From Defluviitaleaceae bacterium (GTDB lineage: Bacteria > Bacillota > Clostridia > Lachnospirales > WQUN01), in assembly GCA_009786925.1 (NCBI GenBank), contig WRGY01000126.1:1-64000 (forward strand): 64,000 nt of DNA. Reading direction: 5' to 3'. Below, piece by piece: positions 41,854 to 52,119 of the stretch (its first letter is position 1; each line of letters starts with the position of its first letter). The translations under genes were made by a program, and so were the position numbers. A model generated the notes under the pieces. That model was not told the origin of the DNA. It was given only the letters and a program-made list of their open reading frames with translations, and did no database searches.

Positions 41854-43444
41854 GTTTTCCCCCCTCTAAATCTTTGATGCCTGACATCAATAGCCCAAAC
41901 TTTGTCGGCGAAGCATCCGGCGGCAAAATCCCTGCAACTTGTCCTTCGCAGATGACGGCAATTCTGTCACAAATACTGCAAAGCTCCGCAAGCTCCGAAG
42001 AGGTCATGACGATTGTCATACCTTTGTCACGGCTAAGCTCCAAAAGTAGGTCAAGTATTAATTTTTTAGCACCTATATCTATACCGCGTGTTGGCTCCGA
42101 TACAAAAAGGATGGTCGGTTTTTGTGTCAAAGCCCTCGCCACACACACCTTCTGCTGGTTGCCTCCGCTTAGCCTGCCAGTGTGTTGCCGCTCAGATGTA
42201 CAGCGGATGTCGAGCATATCTATCATCTTGCGTGCGTTCCGGCGGATTTTCTTCTTGTCCGTCATTTTAAATACATTCAAAAATTCAGATTTTATATTCA
42301 TCGCCGTAAACATGATATTGTAGTCTATGGCCTTCTCTACTAAAAGACCCACTTCTTTTCTATCCTCGCTTACAAACGCCAAACCTGAGTCCAAAACTTT
42401 TCTCGTATCGTTTAGTGGCAAGCTTTCATCGTCGATGGTGATATTTCCCCTTGCCTCATACATTCCCATTATGCCGTTTGCAATCCCAAGCTTACCCTGC
42501 CCCGCGAGCCCACCTATGCCAAATATTTCTCCCTTACGCACGTCAAAACTTACGCCTTTTACACGTTCGTTAGGCATGGCAACATGCAGGTCTTTTACAG
42601 AAAGTTTGATTTCGTCGCTTATTTCTCGCGCCTCTGTGCTTGTTCTTTCTATGCTCACTTGTCTGCCAACCATGTATTCTGCTATTTCGAGGGCATTTGT
42701 ATCTTTTACATCCTTCGTTATAACAAACTCACCGTCACGCAAAATCGTTACCCTGTCTGCAACAGCCGTGATTTCGTTAAGGCGGTGGCTTATGAATATG
42801 ATGGCTATGCCTCTTTTAGAAATATTGCGCATGGCCTGCAACAGGCTCTCTGCCTCTGACTCCGTAAGCACCGCCGTAGGCTCATCCAAAACCAACAATT
42901 TCAACTCTGTCTTATCAATCTCGCGTGCGATTTCTACAAACTGCATATAGCCGATGGGCAAACCCTTTACCAGAGTAAATTCTTCTATGCTCATATCCAA
43001 CTTGTCCAGAGCAATCCTTGCGTCCTTATTCATTTTTTTAAAATCTAGAGTTTTCATACGCCTTCCAAAAAGCGTGGATGTGATTTTGTTTTTCACGTTG
43101 TTTTTTTCAATTTCACGATTGAGTTTAATGTTTTCTGCGATAGTGAAGCCGGGGATAAGCATGAATTCCTGATGCACCATGCCTATGCCAAGAGCCATTG
43201 CTTCAAAAGGGGATTTGGCCTCCACTTTTTCGCCGTTCAGCTCAATTTCACCTTCATATCCGCCTGTCGTATGTATGACGGGCATACCGAAAAGAATATT
43301 CATAAGGGTGGATTTTCCCGCGCCATTTTCGCCGATAAGCGCGTGGATTTCTCCGGGTCGGATGTCAAAACTCACATCATGCAAAACCTGATTGCCTGAA
43401 TAATTTTTTGATATGCCTTTAAATTCTAACAAGTTGCGGCTCAT
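41846..43444 (-). CDS. Two-domain ABC ATPase (sugar/BMP-type importer)
   Basis: IGENGAGKSTLMNILFG and second half with RLSGGNQQKVCVARAL. Confidence 0.95.
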   Translation of the reverse strand: MSRNLLEFKGISKNYSGNQVLHDVSFDIRPGEIHALIGENGAGKSTLMNILFGMPVIHTTGGYEGEIELNGEKVEAKSPFEAMALGIGMVHQEFMLIPGFTIAENIKLNREIEKNNVKNKITSTLFGRRMKTLDFKKMNKDARIALDKLDMSIEEFTLVKGLPIGYMQFVEIAREIDKTELKLLVLDEPTAVLTESEAESLLQAMRNISKRGIAIIFISHRLNEITAVADRVTILRDGEFVITKDVKDTNALEIAEYMVGRQVSIERTSTEAREISDEIKLSVKDLHVAMPNERVKGVSFDVRKGEIFGIGGLAGQGKLGIANGIMGMYEARGNITIDDESLPLNDTRKVLDSGLAFVSEDRKEVGLLVEKAIDYNIMFTAMNIKSEFLNVFKMTDKKKIRRNARKMIDMLDIRCTSERQHTGRLSGGNQQKVCVARALTQKPTILFVSEPTRGIDIGAKKLILDLLLELSRDKGMTIVMTSSELAELCSICDRIAVICEGQVAGILPPDASPTKFGLLMSGIKDLEGGKHD

Positions 43445-43512
43445 GTTCCGCCTCCGTTTTGCTTAATATAATGCCGCGAAACGGTTTAACCCATTCCGCG
43501 GCAAGATTTGTT

Positions 43513-44784
43513 TTAGTATACGATGTATGGCATTAATATAACATACATTGTGGAGAATGTGTCATCTCCGATTTGCAACGGTGTCAGTATCGGATACATG
43601 CGTTCACCTAAGACCTCTTCTGCGTAGTCACCAAATAGCCGAAGAAGAACTGCCGTATCTACATGACCGACTTCTTGCGAAACACGCTCGTTAAGCCACT
43701 CTACAGCGTACATAAAACCTACTGTTGTGTATGCCATGCTTCCGGGCAATGCCCAGTTTGCCAGTCTTCCTGACATGTCGGCATCGTTAATCGCGCTTCT
43801 TGTTGCTCCGATAATTTCAGAGATACTAAAGCCTTGTACCGCTTCTTCTTGTGTTGCGGCAAGACCAAGTGCTTGTGGGAATGCGTGGAAAGGTGAAGGA
43901 CAGCAAGGCTGTACATACATTGCACCATGTTCAAGTACTTGTTGCAAAAGTGGAATTTGTTGGCCGCAGTTTGTGGAGAAAAACGCAGTGTTTCTGCCAA
44001 GGGCTTCTACTTGTCTGCCTACGTCTTGTGAAATAAACAACTGACTCGCAGCCATGCCACCTTCTTCCATCGGGTCGGGTGAAGGGAGGTCGTAAAAACG
44101 CAAGCCCGCTGCCGCTGCTGCCGCTGCCATATTGTCGCGACGTGCGGCGAGCATTGGGATAGCCATATGTCTTGGGAATGAGTAGTGAGCAATAGCTTCT
44201 GCGCCCATCTCCACTGCTTGCTGTACAAACAACGCGCCTATATCGGGGTTGTTAACGTCAAGCGAAAGGTCAACCCTTGCGTATACGTCTCTTGGGTCTT
44301 CTGCCGCAGATGCTACCACGATGAATATATCGTCACCGCGGATCTCGCGTACTGCGTCTATTGCCGCATTTGTGTTTGCAACCGCTTGGTTTATCACAAT
44401 CGCGCCTACGTCGAGATTTGATGCAATCTCTACAAGGATGGTCAGCATCATTTCTGGCTCTGTTGCAAAGTACACAGGCCATGTCCTGTGAATCACTCTG
44501 TCCGAGCCAAATCTGTTTACCAAAGCTTCTGCACTGCGAAACTCCTCTTCGTTTTGGTCAACAGTGTTTGTTACCAGCGCGATAATGCCAGGGAATGGTG
44601 CATCGTCTACAGCTGGTGTTGTATCTTCTGTCGTAGGAGCGGTTGTGTCTGCGGGGGTAGTTGTGTCTACTACTTGATTTCCGCTATCAACCGGTGTCGG
44701 TGTCGCTTCATCTGAAGAACATGCTGTTACAACAAACAACATACATAGCGCCAAGATGAGTCCTAATGCCTTTTTCATGTTCAC
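43513..44784 (-). CDS. DUF3798-family substrate-binding lipoprotein
   Basis: Lipobox FVVTACSS; IIALVTNTVDQNEEEFRSAEALVNRFGSDRVIHRTWP; upstream of importer genes. Confidence 0.88.
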   Translation of the reverse strand: MNMKKALGLILALCMLFVVTACSSDEATPTPVDSGNQVVDTTTPADTTAPTTEDTTPAVDDAPFPGIIALVTNTVDQNEEEFRSAEALVNRFGSDRVIHRTWPVYFATEPEMMLTILVEIASNLDVGAIVINQAVANTNAAIDAVREIRGDDIFIVVASAAEDPRDVYARVDLSLDVNNPDIGALFVQQAVEMGAEAIAHYSFPRHMAIPMLAARRDNMAAAAAAAGLRFYDLPSPDPMEEGGMAASQLFISQDVGRQVEALGRNTAFFSTNCGQQIPLLQQVLEHGAMYVQPCCPSPFHAFPQALGLAATQEEAVQGFSISEIIGATRSAINDADMSGRLANWALPGSMAYTTVGFMYAVEWLNERVSQEVGHVDTAVLLRLFGDYAEEVLGERMYPILTPLQIGDDTFSTMYVILMPYIVY

Positions 44785-44961
44785 TCTCTTTTCTATAATT
44801 TTTTGCTACACGTTCAGTTCAACGAAACGATTTTCGTACAACTAATATGTAACGCATGACATATTATACGAAAAACATATTGCAGTCAAATTTTTTCGTT
44901 TTCCCTTGCCTTATATTTTATTTGTATTACAATATAGTAAAACATGTCAGAGGAGAAAATA

Positions 44962-46137
44962 ATGGCGAAGAAAAAAGCTTCTGAATCAAAAAAGAACAAA
45001 GAAGTCATAATATTCGAGGATCACGCGGCAAAAGAAGAGGCGTTACATAACGCCCTGGCTAACATAGAAAAGCAGTTTGGCAAGGGCGCAGTCATGAAAA
45101 TGGGCGAAAAAATGGGCGACATGAGTATCCCTGTAGTGACGACGGGAATAATAAGCATAGACGCTGCGCTTGGTGTTGGCGGCGTACCAAAGGGTCGGAT
45201 TGTGGAAATCTACGGTCCGGAATCATCGGGCAAGACCACATTAGCACTGCATATAGTAGCAGAATGTCAAAAACTCGGAGGTATCGCAGGATATGTAGAT
45301 GCGGAACATGCCATGGATCCCGTATATGCACGCAAGCTTGGCGTAAATATAGATGATTTGTATATTTCACAGCCCGACGATGGTGAACAAGCATTAGAAA
45401 TCGCCGAGGCAATGGTACGCTCGGCGGCTATAGATGTGGTTGTCGTAGACTCTGTGGCAGCATTGGTTCCTCGTGCAGAAATCGAAGGCGAAATGGGGCA
45501 ATCTACTGTAGGTGTGCAAGCTCGCCTCATGTCACAAGCTCTGCGAAAACTCACAGGGATTACGCACAAAACAAACTGCATAATTATTTTTATCAACCAA
45601 TTGCGCGACAAAATTGGCGTAACATACGGAAGCCCTGAAACTACCACAGGTGGACGTGCATTGAAATTTTATTCATCCGTTCGCATAGACATACGCAGGG
45701 GCGAAGCTATTAAGGTCTCAGACAATCAAGTAGGCAACCGCACGAAAATCAAAATCACAAAAAACAAAGTCGCACCACCGTTTCGCACGGCAGAAGTGGA
45801 TGTTATGTATGGCGAAGGAATATCAAAAGAAGCTGACCTGCTCGACCTTGGCGCACAGCTTAACTTGGTACAAAAAAGTGGCTCATGGTTTTCCTATGGA
45901 GAAACGCGGCTTGGGCAAGGACGTGAAAATGCAAAATTATATCTACGCGACCACCCGGAAATCCGCAGTGAAATAGAAGGAAAAGCAAGAGAACATTTTG
46001 GCATGAAACCCCTCGAAGCACTCGCAGCGGCAGACAATTTCATAAAAGTAGATAAAAAAGCATTGGAAACAGCCGATACAGCCGACGACAACGACGAATC
46101 CTTAGAAATTGAAATAATGGATATGGATGAGGAGTAA
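44962..46137 (+). CDS. recA: Recombinase A
   Basis: [39 protein letters not shown] before ATG 44962. Confidence 0.98.
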   Translation: MAKKKASESKKNKEVIIFEDHAAKEEALHNALANIEKQFGKGAVMKMGEKMGDMSIPVVTTGIISIDAALGVGGVPKGRIVEIYGPESSGKTTLALHIVAECQKLGGIAGYVDAEHAMDPVYARKLGVNIDDLYISQPDDGEQALEIAEAMVRSAAIDVVVVDSVAALVPRAEIEGEMGQSTVGVQARLMSQALRKLTGITHKTNCIIIFINQLRDKIGVTYGSPETTTGGRALKFYSSVRIDIRRGEAIKVSDNQVGNRTKIKITKNKVAPPFRTAEVDVMYGEGISKEADLLDLGAQLNLVQKSGSWFSYGETRLGQGRENAKLYLRDHPEIRSEIEGKAREHFGMKPLEALAAADNFIKVDKKALETADTADDNDESLEIEIMDMDEE

Positions 46138-46142
46138 TCAAA

Positions 46143-47159
46143 ATGGAACGAAGAGGAAGAACAAACACTATCGGAGAAATGAAAATTTTTGCCGCAAGCG
46201 CGAGCAAAACCCTCGCCAAAAGTGTGGCAGTCCAGCTAAAGCTGGAGCTGGGCGATGCAGAGACAGGATTTTTCCCTGACAGTGAGTCAAAGGTAATTAT
46301 TAACGAGACGGTACGTGGCGGAGATATTTTCATTATTCAATCTACCTGCGCACCTGTTAATGATAATTTGATGGAACTGCTTATCATGATAGATGCGATG
46401 AGGCGTTCTTCGGCAGGAAGGATAACTGCTGTCGTACCTTATTTTGGTTATGCAAGGCAAGATAGGCGTGCTAGGTCTCACGACCCGATAAGCGCGAAAC
46501 TCGTGGCGGATATGATTACATCTGCGGGCGCGGACAGGATTCTTTCTATGGACTTGCACTGCCCGCAGATACAAGGATTTTTTAATATTCCGCTCGACCA
46601 TTTGCGTGGCATCTACCTGTTTTTACAATACTATCGCATGAAGAGCGGCATCGGTGACAATCTTGATGATGTCGTGATTGTGTCACCAGATTTTGGTTCT
46701 GTTGCACGATGCAAATATTTTGCCGAGTTGCTTGGAGTGCCTCTTGCCATCGTTGACAAACGTAGGCTTGACGACAAAAAAAGCAAAATCGACCATTTCA
46801 TAGGCGATGTAAGAGGCAAAAAAGCAATTCTTTTAGATGATGTGCTGGCTACAGGCGGCTCGCTTTGCAATGCCGCAAAAACTGTGATGGACAACGGAGC
46901 AAAAGATGTTTTTGCCTGTGTCACTCATCCCATCCTTTGTGGCGACGCTGTCAAAAACCTAATTGCGTCGGATATTAAGGAGCTTGTTGTGCTAGATACA
47001 ATAGAGCTTACCCCTGAAAAGAGAAATGACAAAATAAAAGTGCTTTCCGTTGCCGAGTATCTTGCAAATGCCATTCATTGCATACACACAAATGAGTCCA
47101 TCGGCGAACTGTTTGAAGTAATGAGTACAGACGGTATGGTTAGCTTTGAGACGCTTTAG
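46143..47159 (+). CDS. prs: Ribose-phosphate pyrophosphokinase
   Basis: YFGYARQDRRARSHDPISAKLVADMI, VSPDFGSVARCKYFA, ILLDDVLATGGSL. Confidence 0.95.
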   Translation: MERRGRTNTIGEMKIFAASASKTLAKSVAVQLKLELGDAETGFFPDSESKVIINETVRGGDIFIIQSTCAPVNDNLMELLIMIDAMRRSSAGRITAVVPYFGYARQDRRARSHDPISAKLVADMITSAGADRILSMDLHCPQIQGFFNIPLDHLRGIYLFLQYYRMKSGIGDNLDDVVIVSPDFGSVARCKYFAELLGVPLAIVDKRRLDDKKSKIDHFIGDVRGKKAILLDDVLATGGSLCNAAKTVMDNGAKDVFACVTHPILCGDAVKNLIASDIKELVVLDTIELTPEKRNDKIKVLSVAEYLANAIHCIHTNESIGELFEVMSTDGMVSFETL

Positions 47160-48471
47160 TTTAGCGATACGCAATGCCCGCAGCTTTGTTGCGACACAGC
47201 CGATAACGGTAAAATACGGCATAGACGGAATACTAACGCTGGGCGCGGTATCCATGGCATCAAACAATAACAACTTGTTTGCACAACGCCTCGGAGCTGA
47301 CGATTTCCAGCTTAGTATGCTACAGTTTATGCCTCAGATGTTGAGTCTTTTATTGCTCATCCCTATGGGCTTGTTTGCTGACAGCCTGAGCAACAAACGG
47401 CGTATGCTTTGTTTCGCGCTGGTAATGGCAGGCGTTTTTTTTGCTGTAGCAGGTAGTGCGGCTTTTTTGCCGGTACATATGGTCTATTTTTTTATCGGAT
47501 TTTTGTCACTTGCGACCGTTTCTATAGGAATGTACAACCTAGCGTGGCAGTCATATTTTCCTGAGGTGGTGCCGGAGGGTGTTTTGGCAGGAAGCGAAAA
47601 TCGCAACGATGTTTTGACCTTCCGCGCACGCATGACTATGATTGTATCACTGGTTGTCCCACTTAGTGTGGGTGCGATTTTGACTGCAATAGCAAGCGAA
47701 GAAGGCAAAATCGCTGCTCATCAAGTGTTTTATATACTCGCAGCAGTTATGCTAATTGCGAATGCGATTCATTTTAAAAAAATAAAAGCCATAAAACCTG
47801 CCACACCTAAGCGCGTTTCTTTTGCGGAAATGAAAACGGCGGCACGCAGGCTTTCTAAGAACAAGTTATTTGTTTATTTTTCGCTCACTATTTTATTTTT
47901 CCATATGATGTGGCACGCAGACTGGACGCTGTTTTTTATCGGTCAGCGGAACTACCTTGGCATGAACGAGGTCTTGCTTAGTCTCACACCTGTAGGTGCG
48001 ATGATTACGCAACTTTTGACATTAAAATACTGGAGCAGGAATAACGCACGGCAGGGCGTGGAATGGCCACTTGCATATGGTATGGCAGGGCTGGCCTTTA
48101 GCCCATTGGCGATTATCGTCGGTGTGAGCATACCACATGCAGGTGTGGGAATCGCCGCGTTTTTGCTGATGCACGCGGCGGGGCAGATGGCTTTTGCAAA
48201 CATAACGCTAAATCTGTTCCAATGTCTGCTAAAGGTCGTAGATGAGGATTATCGCAGTTTTTCGATTTCCGTATATATTATGTTTATAACGCTAAGCAAT
48301 GCTGTCATGCCTGTGGTGGGTGTCGCAATATACCGCGGACTCGGCGGTAACAGAGAAGCGTTGATTTATACTTTTGCAATGTTTTTTGTGCTAAGATTTG
48401 TTGCGGCGGGATTGTGGCTACTTTATGTAAAACATGCGGAGAAAGTGAGGGCGGAGAATGCAAAGCAATGA
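47146..48471 (+). CDS. Major facilitator superfamily transporter
   Basis: About 12 hydrophobic helices; MFS-like loop GLFADSLSNKRRML. Confidence 0.85.
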   Translation: MRRFSLAIRNARSFVATQPITVKYGIDGILTLGAVSMASNNNNLFAQRLGADDFQLSMLQFMPQMLSLLLLIPMGLFADSLSNKRRMLCFALVMAGVFFAVAGSAAFLPVHMVYFFIGFLSLATVSIGMYNLAWQSYFPEVVPEGVLAGSENRNDVLTFRARMTMIVSLVVPLSVGAILTAIASEEGKIAAHQVFYILAAVMLIANAIHFKKIKAIKPATPKRVSFAEMKTAARRLSKNKLFVYFSLTILFFHMMWHADWTLFFIGQRNYLGMNEVLLSLTPVGAMITQLLTLKYWSRNNARQGVEWPLAYGMAGLAFSPLAIIVGVSIPHAGVGIAAFLLMHAAGQMAFANITLNLFQCLLKVVDEDYRSFSISVYIMFITLSNAVMPVVGVAIYRGLGGNREALIYTFAMFFVLRFVAAGLWLLYVKHAEKVRAENAKQ

Positions 48472-49012
48472 CATAAGCAAACTACGCAAATACTATGCAG
48501 GGTTAAATTTTGCGCAGAAAAAAATTTTTATAGTGAATTTGAAAAGCAAGCTGGACAATGTTAACAGTGAGCCGCACAGGACGCTCTTAGAAGAATGTGT
48601 GAAATCATATAATGAGGAAGTGCGCGAACGTAACGCGGCGGCAGGATACGAAAATAAAATGCCCGAGGTCTCTGCTGACACTTTTGCGATTGCACTATCC
48701 AGCCTAATCGGAGGTGGGCTGTTTGTCGGAGTGGGTGCGGCTGCGATAAGGGCAAAGCTGTTAGGAAAATGGCAATGCGATGAACGTAGTTTTTATTATT
48801 TCTTTAACGAGGACGGCTCGTTTGAAACAAACGAATTTGATGGAGATGGTGATATATTGCATGGTGATTTTACCGTCAGCCCTGACAATATTGTATTAAT
48901 CGAGCCTTGTGAGCAGTTGCGTTTTGATACCCTTATGTTTTCGCAAACGGGAGACAGCTTGATTATCAGGCTAAAGGATGGGTTAACCTTCGAGTATAAG
49001 AAATCAGTATAA
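48458..49012 (+). CDS. Hypothetical protein with a central TM/Gly-rich helix and lipocalin-like C-terminal region
   Basis: LLGKWQCDERSFYYFFNEDGSFETNEFDGDGDILHGDFTV; overlaps MFS gene by 14 bp. Confidence 0.65.
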   Translation: MQSNDISKLRKYYAGLNFAQKKIFIVNLKSKLDNVNSEPHRTLLEECVKSYNEEVRERNAAAGYENKMPEVSADTFAIALSSLIGGGLFVGVGAAAIRAKLLGKWQCDERSFYYFFNEDGSFETNEFDGDGDILHGDFTVSPDNIVLIEPCEQLRFDTLMFSQTGDSLIIRLKDGLTFEYKKSV

Positions 49013-49648
49013 AAAATTTTGCCACCATTCTATTACGCGAAAACGCACCACAAGCTCGGGTGAGCTTTCTTCTTGATGCATCAGAAGCCTAAATCCATCT
49101 TCGCTTACAGTTTCGGAGAGCCGGGCGCGCCCCTCTTCTGTTGCGGTCATATCTACATAACATAGCGGCGGAAACATAAGACACCACCAATTTTGACCCT
49201 CGCCGCTACCGATTATAATTTGTACGGCTTCATAGTTACCCGGGGGAAATGCCATGTTGCCGTAAAATGTCGTAGGGAAAAACACATCTGTCATCTCTGC
49301 ACTAACCTCATGAGCAAAACCCGCATTGTGTACCGCGTTTTGCGCGTGGAGCTGTAAAGACGGCAACATCTCACGGAAATTTTCGCGTGTTGTAATAATG
49401 TCAGACTCTGCCATAAATTTGTTCGCAAACTCTTCCAAAATCTCTGTGCGCACATGATATTTTAGCTCTTGCTCATTTTCGCAGTCACTATGCGCCATCA
49501 CATGGAATCTAATTACATTTTGTGCAATATTCTCTTGCGTCACAGCCGAGTACACATAGGTATACGCGGCGACACAAAAGGCGAAAAGCATACCGATACA
49601 TAATGATACTGCAAGGATTTTACTTTCTTTTTTAAGCCAATTAATCAT
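49004..49648 (-). CDS. spoIIR: Stage II sporulation protein R
   Basis: NVIRFHVMAHSDCENEQELKYHVRTEIL; N-terminal TM. Confidence 0.93.
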   Translation of the reverse strand: MINWLKKESKILAVSLCIGMLFAFCVAAYTYVYSAVTQENIAQNVIRFHVMAHSDCENEQELKYHVRTEILEEFANKFMAESDIITTRENFREMLPSLQLHAQNAVHNAGFAHEVSAEMTDVFFPTTFYGNMAFPPGNYEAVQIIIGSGEGQNWWCLMFPPLCYVDMTATEEGRARLSETVSEDGFRLLMHQEESSPELVVRFRVIEWWQNFLY

Positions 49649-49759
49649 TTTAAATTCCCCTTTTAAATTTTCATATGATACCTCATGGGTACATCCTTGC
49701 CTTTAAAATTGCCATTTATACAGGGAATATTGACAAATCATTTAAGTTGAACTATCATA

Positions 49760-49783
49760 CACTTGAACATTCGCTCAAGTGTA
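49760..49783. promoter_or_regulatory. ArsR/CadC-type operator 1
   Basis: Palindrome ATACACTTGA-N8-TCAAGTGTAT (49757-49784) upstream of the arsR-family gene. Confidence 0.75.
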
Positions 49784-49797
49784 TCAGGAGGTAGACC

Positions 49798-50148
49798 ATG
49801 CAAAAAAATGTATGTGACTGTGTCATCATCCACGAGGAGGTAGTAGAACGTGTACGCAGTTCCATGCCCGATAGCGACAAGCTGTACAACCTCGCAAATC
49901 TTTATAAAATGTTTTCTGACAATACTCGGCTAAAAATTTTGTCTGCGTTGTCATGTGAGGAAATGTGTGTGTGTGACCTTGCGGCATTGTTAAATATGAC
50001 AGTATCGGCCATTTCACATCAACTAAAATCGCTCCGTCTTGCTAATCTGGTGAAATACGAAAAACAGGGCAAAATTGTTTATTATTCACTTGCCGACTGC
50101 CATGCACGAGAAATTTTCAAAATGGGACTGGAACATATCATGGAGTAA
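49798..50148 (+). CDS. ArsR/SmtB-family metalloregulator (CadC/CzrA-like)
   Basis: LKILSALSCEEMCVCDLAALLNMTVSAISHQLKSLRLANLVKYEKQGKIVYYSL. Confidence 0.95.
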   Translation: MQKNVCDCVIIHEEVVERVRSSMPDSDKLYNLANLYKMFSDNTRLKILSALSCEEMCVCDLAALLNMTVSAISHQLKSLRLANLVKYEKQGKIVYYSLADCHAREIFKMGLEHIME

Positions 50149-50163
50149 GTTTTTTTACCCGAA

Positions 50164-50187
50164 CATTTGAATATATGTTCAAGTATA
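50164..50187. promoter_or_regulatory. ArsR/CadC-type operator 2
   Basis: CATTTGAATATATGTTCAAGTATA, 18/24 identical to operator 1, upstream of the P-ATPase gene. Confidence 0.7.
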
Positions 50188-50207
50188 ATCATTAAGGGGG
50201 CTTAATT

Positions 50208-52088
50208 ATGAAAACATGTTGTGAAAAAGAACGGCCAAACCGAGCCACATTATGGCTTACAGTGGGAGCTGTTACATTTTTTGCGGGTATTGTCTTTATG
50301 TATGTGATTGACACGTATGTGAGTAAATATCTCGCACTTGGATTCTTTACATTCAGCTATTTGCTTCTTGGAGGAAAAGTGCTTCTTCGCATGTTTAAAA
50401 ATATCGCAAGGGGTCAAATTTTTGATGAAAATTTCCTCATGGGTGTTGCCACACTCGGTGCGATTGCGATAGGCAAATATGCAGAGGCTGTCACGGTAAT
50501 GCTGTTTTATCAAATCGGAGAATTTTTCCAGGACATGGCGGTAGAAAAATCTAAAAAACAGATAAGCGACCTCATGGACATCCGACCCGACTATGCAAAC
50601 ATAGAAAAAAATGGGCAGTTTATAAAAACAAACCCTGACGAAATAAAAATCGGCGACACATTTATAGTAAAGCCGGGAGAAAAAATCCCGCTCGACGGAG
50701 TAGTAATCGAAGGTGAAGCCCTGCTTGATACATCGGCACTCACGGGCGAGTCTACTCCACGGAAGGTGACGATAAACGATGGCGTAATATCGGGATGCAT
50801 AAACCAAAACGGCGTGCTAAAAATAAAAGCCACTCAAACCTTTGGAGAGTCCACAGTATCAAAAATCCTAGAGCTCGTAGAAAATGCCGCGAGCAAAAAA
50901 GCACCTACAGAGACATTTATCGCAAAGTTTGCGCGATACTATACCCCTACTGTCGTGGGGTTTGCGATGGTGCTTGCTACTGTGCCGCCTCTGTTTTTTG
51001 GCGAGGAATGGTTTGACTGGATAAGCCGCGCACTTATTTTTCTTGTAATTTCGTGTCCATGTGCTTTGGTTGTGTCTATACCGCTGGGTTTTATGGGTGG
51101 AATCGGCGGCGCATCGAAGCGCGGTATTTTGGTAAAAGGAGGCAACTATCTGGAAGCATTGGCAAATCTTAATTTTGTCGTTTTTGACAAAACAGGCACA
51201 CTTACAAAAGGCGTGTTTAAAGTGACACAAATATCGCCGTCAAATGGTTTTTGTAAAAGCGACCTGCTGGAAGCCACTGCCCAAGCCGAGGCATTTTCTA
51301 ATCACCCCATAGCGGTATCTATTCTCAAAGAGTACGGCAAAGATGTCGATAAAAACGCTTTGAAAAACTACGAAGAAATCGCAGGCCACGGCGTTAGTGT
51401 AATCGCCGATGGCAAAAAAATCTTGGCAGGCAATGTAAAGCTCATGGATATAAATCACATTCCATATGAAGAAACGCAATCAAACACAACTGTCTATACC
51501 GCGATAGACGGTGTATATGCGGGCAGTATCACCATCGCCGACGAAATAAAACCCGACAGCTACGGTCTACCCGACATGCTAAAAACCATTGGCATAAAAA
51601 GAACAATAATGCTGACAGGCGACACAGTACAAATAGCAAACTCCGTCGCAAAAGAATTAAATATCACCGAAGTACACGCAAGCCTTCTGCCACAACAAAA
51701 AGCAGAGGTGGTCGAATCGCTTAAAAATGTCGCTTTTGTAGGCGACGGAATAAACGACGCACCTGTGCTTGCGATGGCAGATGTGGGCATAGCAATGGGT
51801 GGATTGGGCTCTGACGCGGCAATCGAAGTGGCTGATATAGTACTTATGACAGATGAGCCTTCTAAGCTCATAGAAGCAATAAAAATCGCCCGCTTCACAA
51901 AGCGGGTGGTATGGCAGAATATCGTGTTTTCGCTCGGTGTAAAATTTTTATTTATATTCTTGGCCACACTCGGCGTTTCGTCTTTATGGGAAGCAGTATT
52001 TGCAGATGTCGGCGTTTCGCTGTTAGCAGTTTTTAACAGCTTACGCATCAACAACAAACCTTTACAAAACCACGCCAACAATCTATAG
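50208..52088 (+). CDS. cadA: Heavy-metal (Cd/Zn-type) P1B ATPase
   Basis: SCPCALVVS, FDKTGTLTKG, GDGINDAPVLAMADVGIAMG; no N-terminal HMA domain. Confidence 0.93.
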   Translation: MKTCCEKERPNRATLWLTVGAVTFFAGIVFMYVIDTYVSKYLALGFFTFSYLLLGGKVLLRMFKNIARGQIFDENFLMGVATLGAIAIGKYAEAVTVMLFYQIGEFFQDMAVEKSKKQISDLMDIRPDYANIEKNGQFIKTNPDEIKIGDTFIVKPGEKIPLDGVVIEGEALLDTSALTGESTPRKVTINDGVISGCINQNGVLKIKATQTFGESTVSKILELVENAASKKAPTETFIAKFARYYTPTVVGFAMVLATVPPLFFGEEWFDWISRALIFLVISCPCALVVSIPLGFMGGIGGASKRGILVKGGNYLEALANLNFVVFDKTGTLTKGVFKVTQISPSNGFCKSDLLEATAQAEAFSNHPIAVSILKEYGKDVDKNALKNYEEIAGHGVSVIADGKKILAGNVKLMDINHIPYEETQSNTTVYTAIDGVYAGSITIADEIKPDSYGLPDMLKTIGIKRTIMLTGDTVQIANSVAKELNITEVHASLLPQQKAEVVESLKNVAFVGDGINDAPVLAMADVGIAMGGLGSDAAIEVADIVLMTDEPSKLIEAIKIARFTKRVVWQNIVFSLGVKFLFIFLATLGVSSLWEAVFADVGVSLLAVFNSLRINNKPLQNHANNL

Positions 52089-52119
52089 TACTCCCTAGAC
52101 ATTTGTCGAGGGGGATAAC

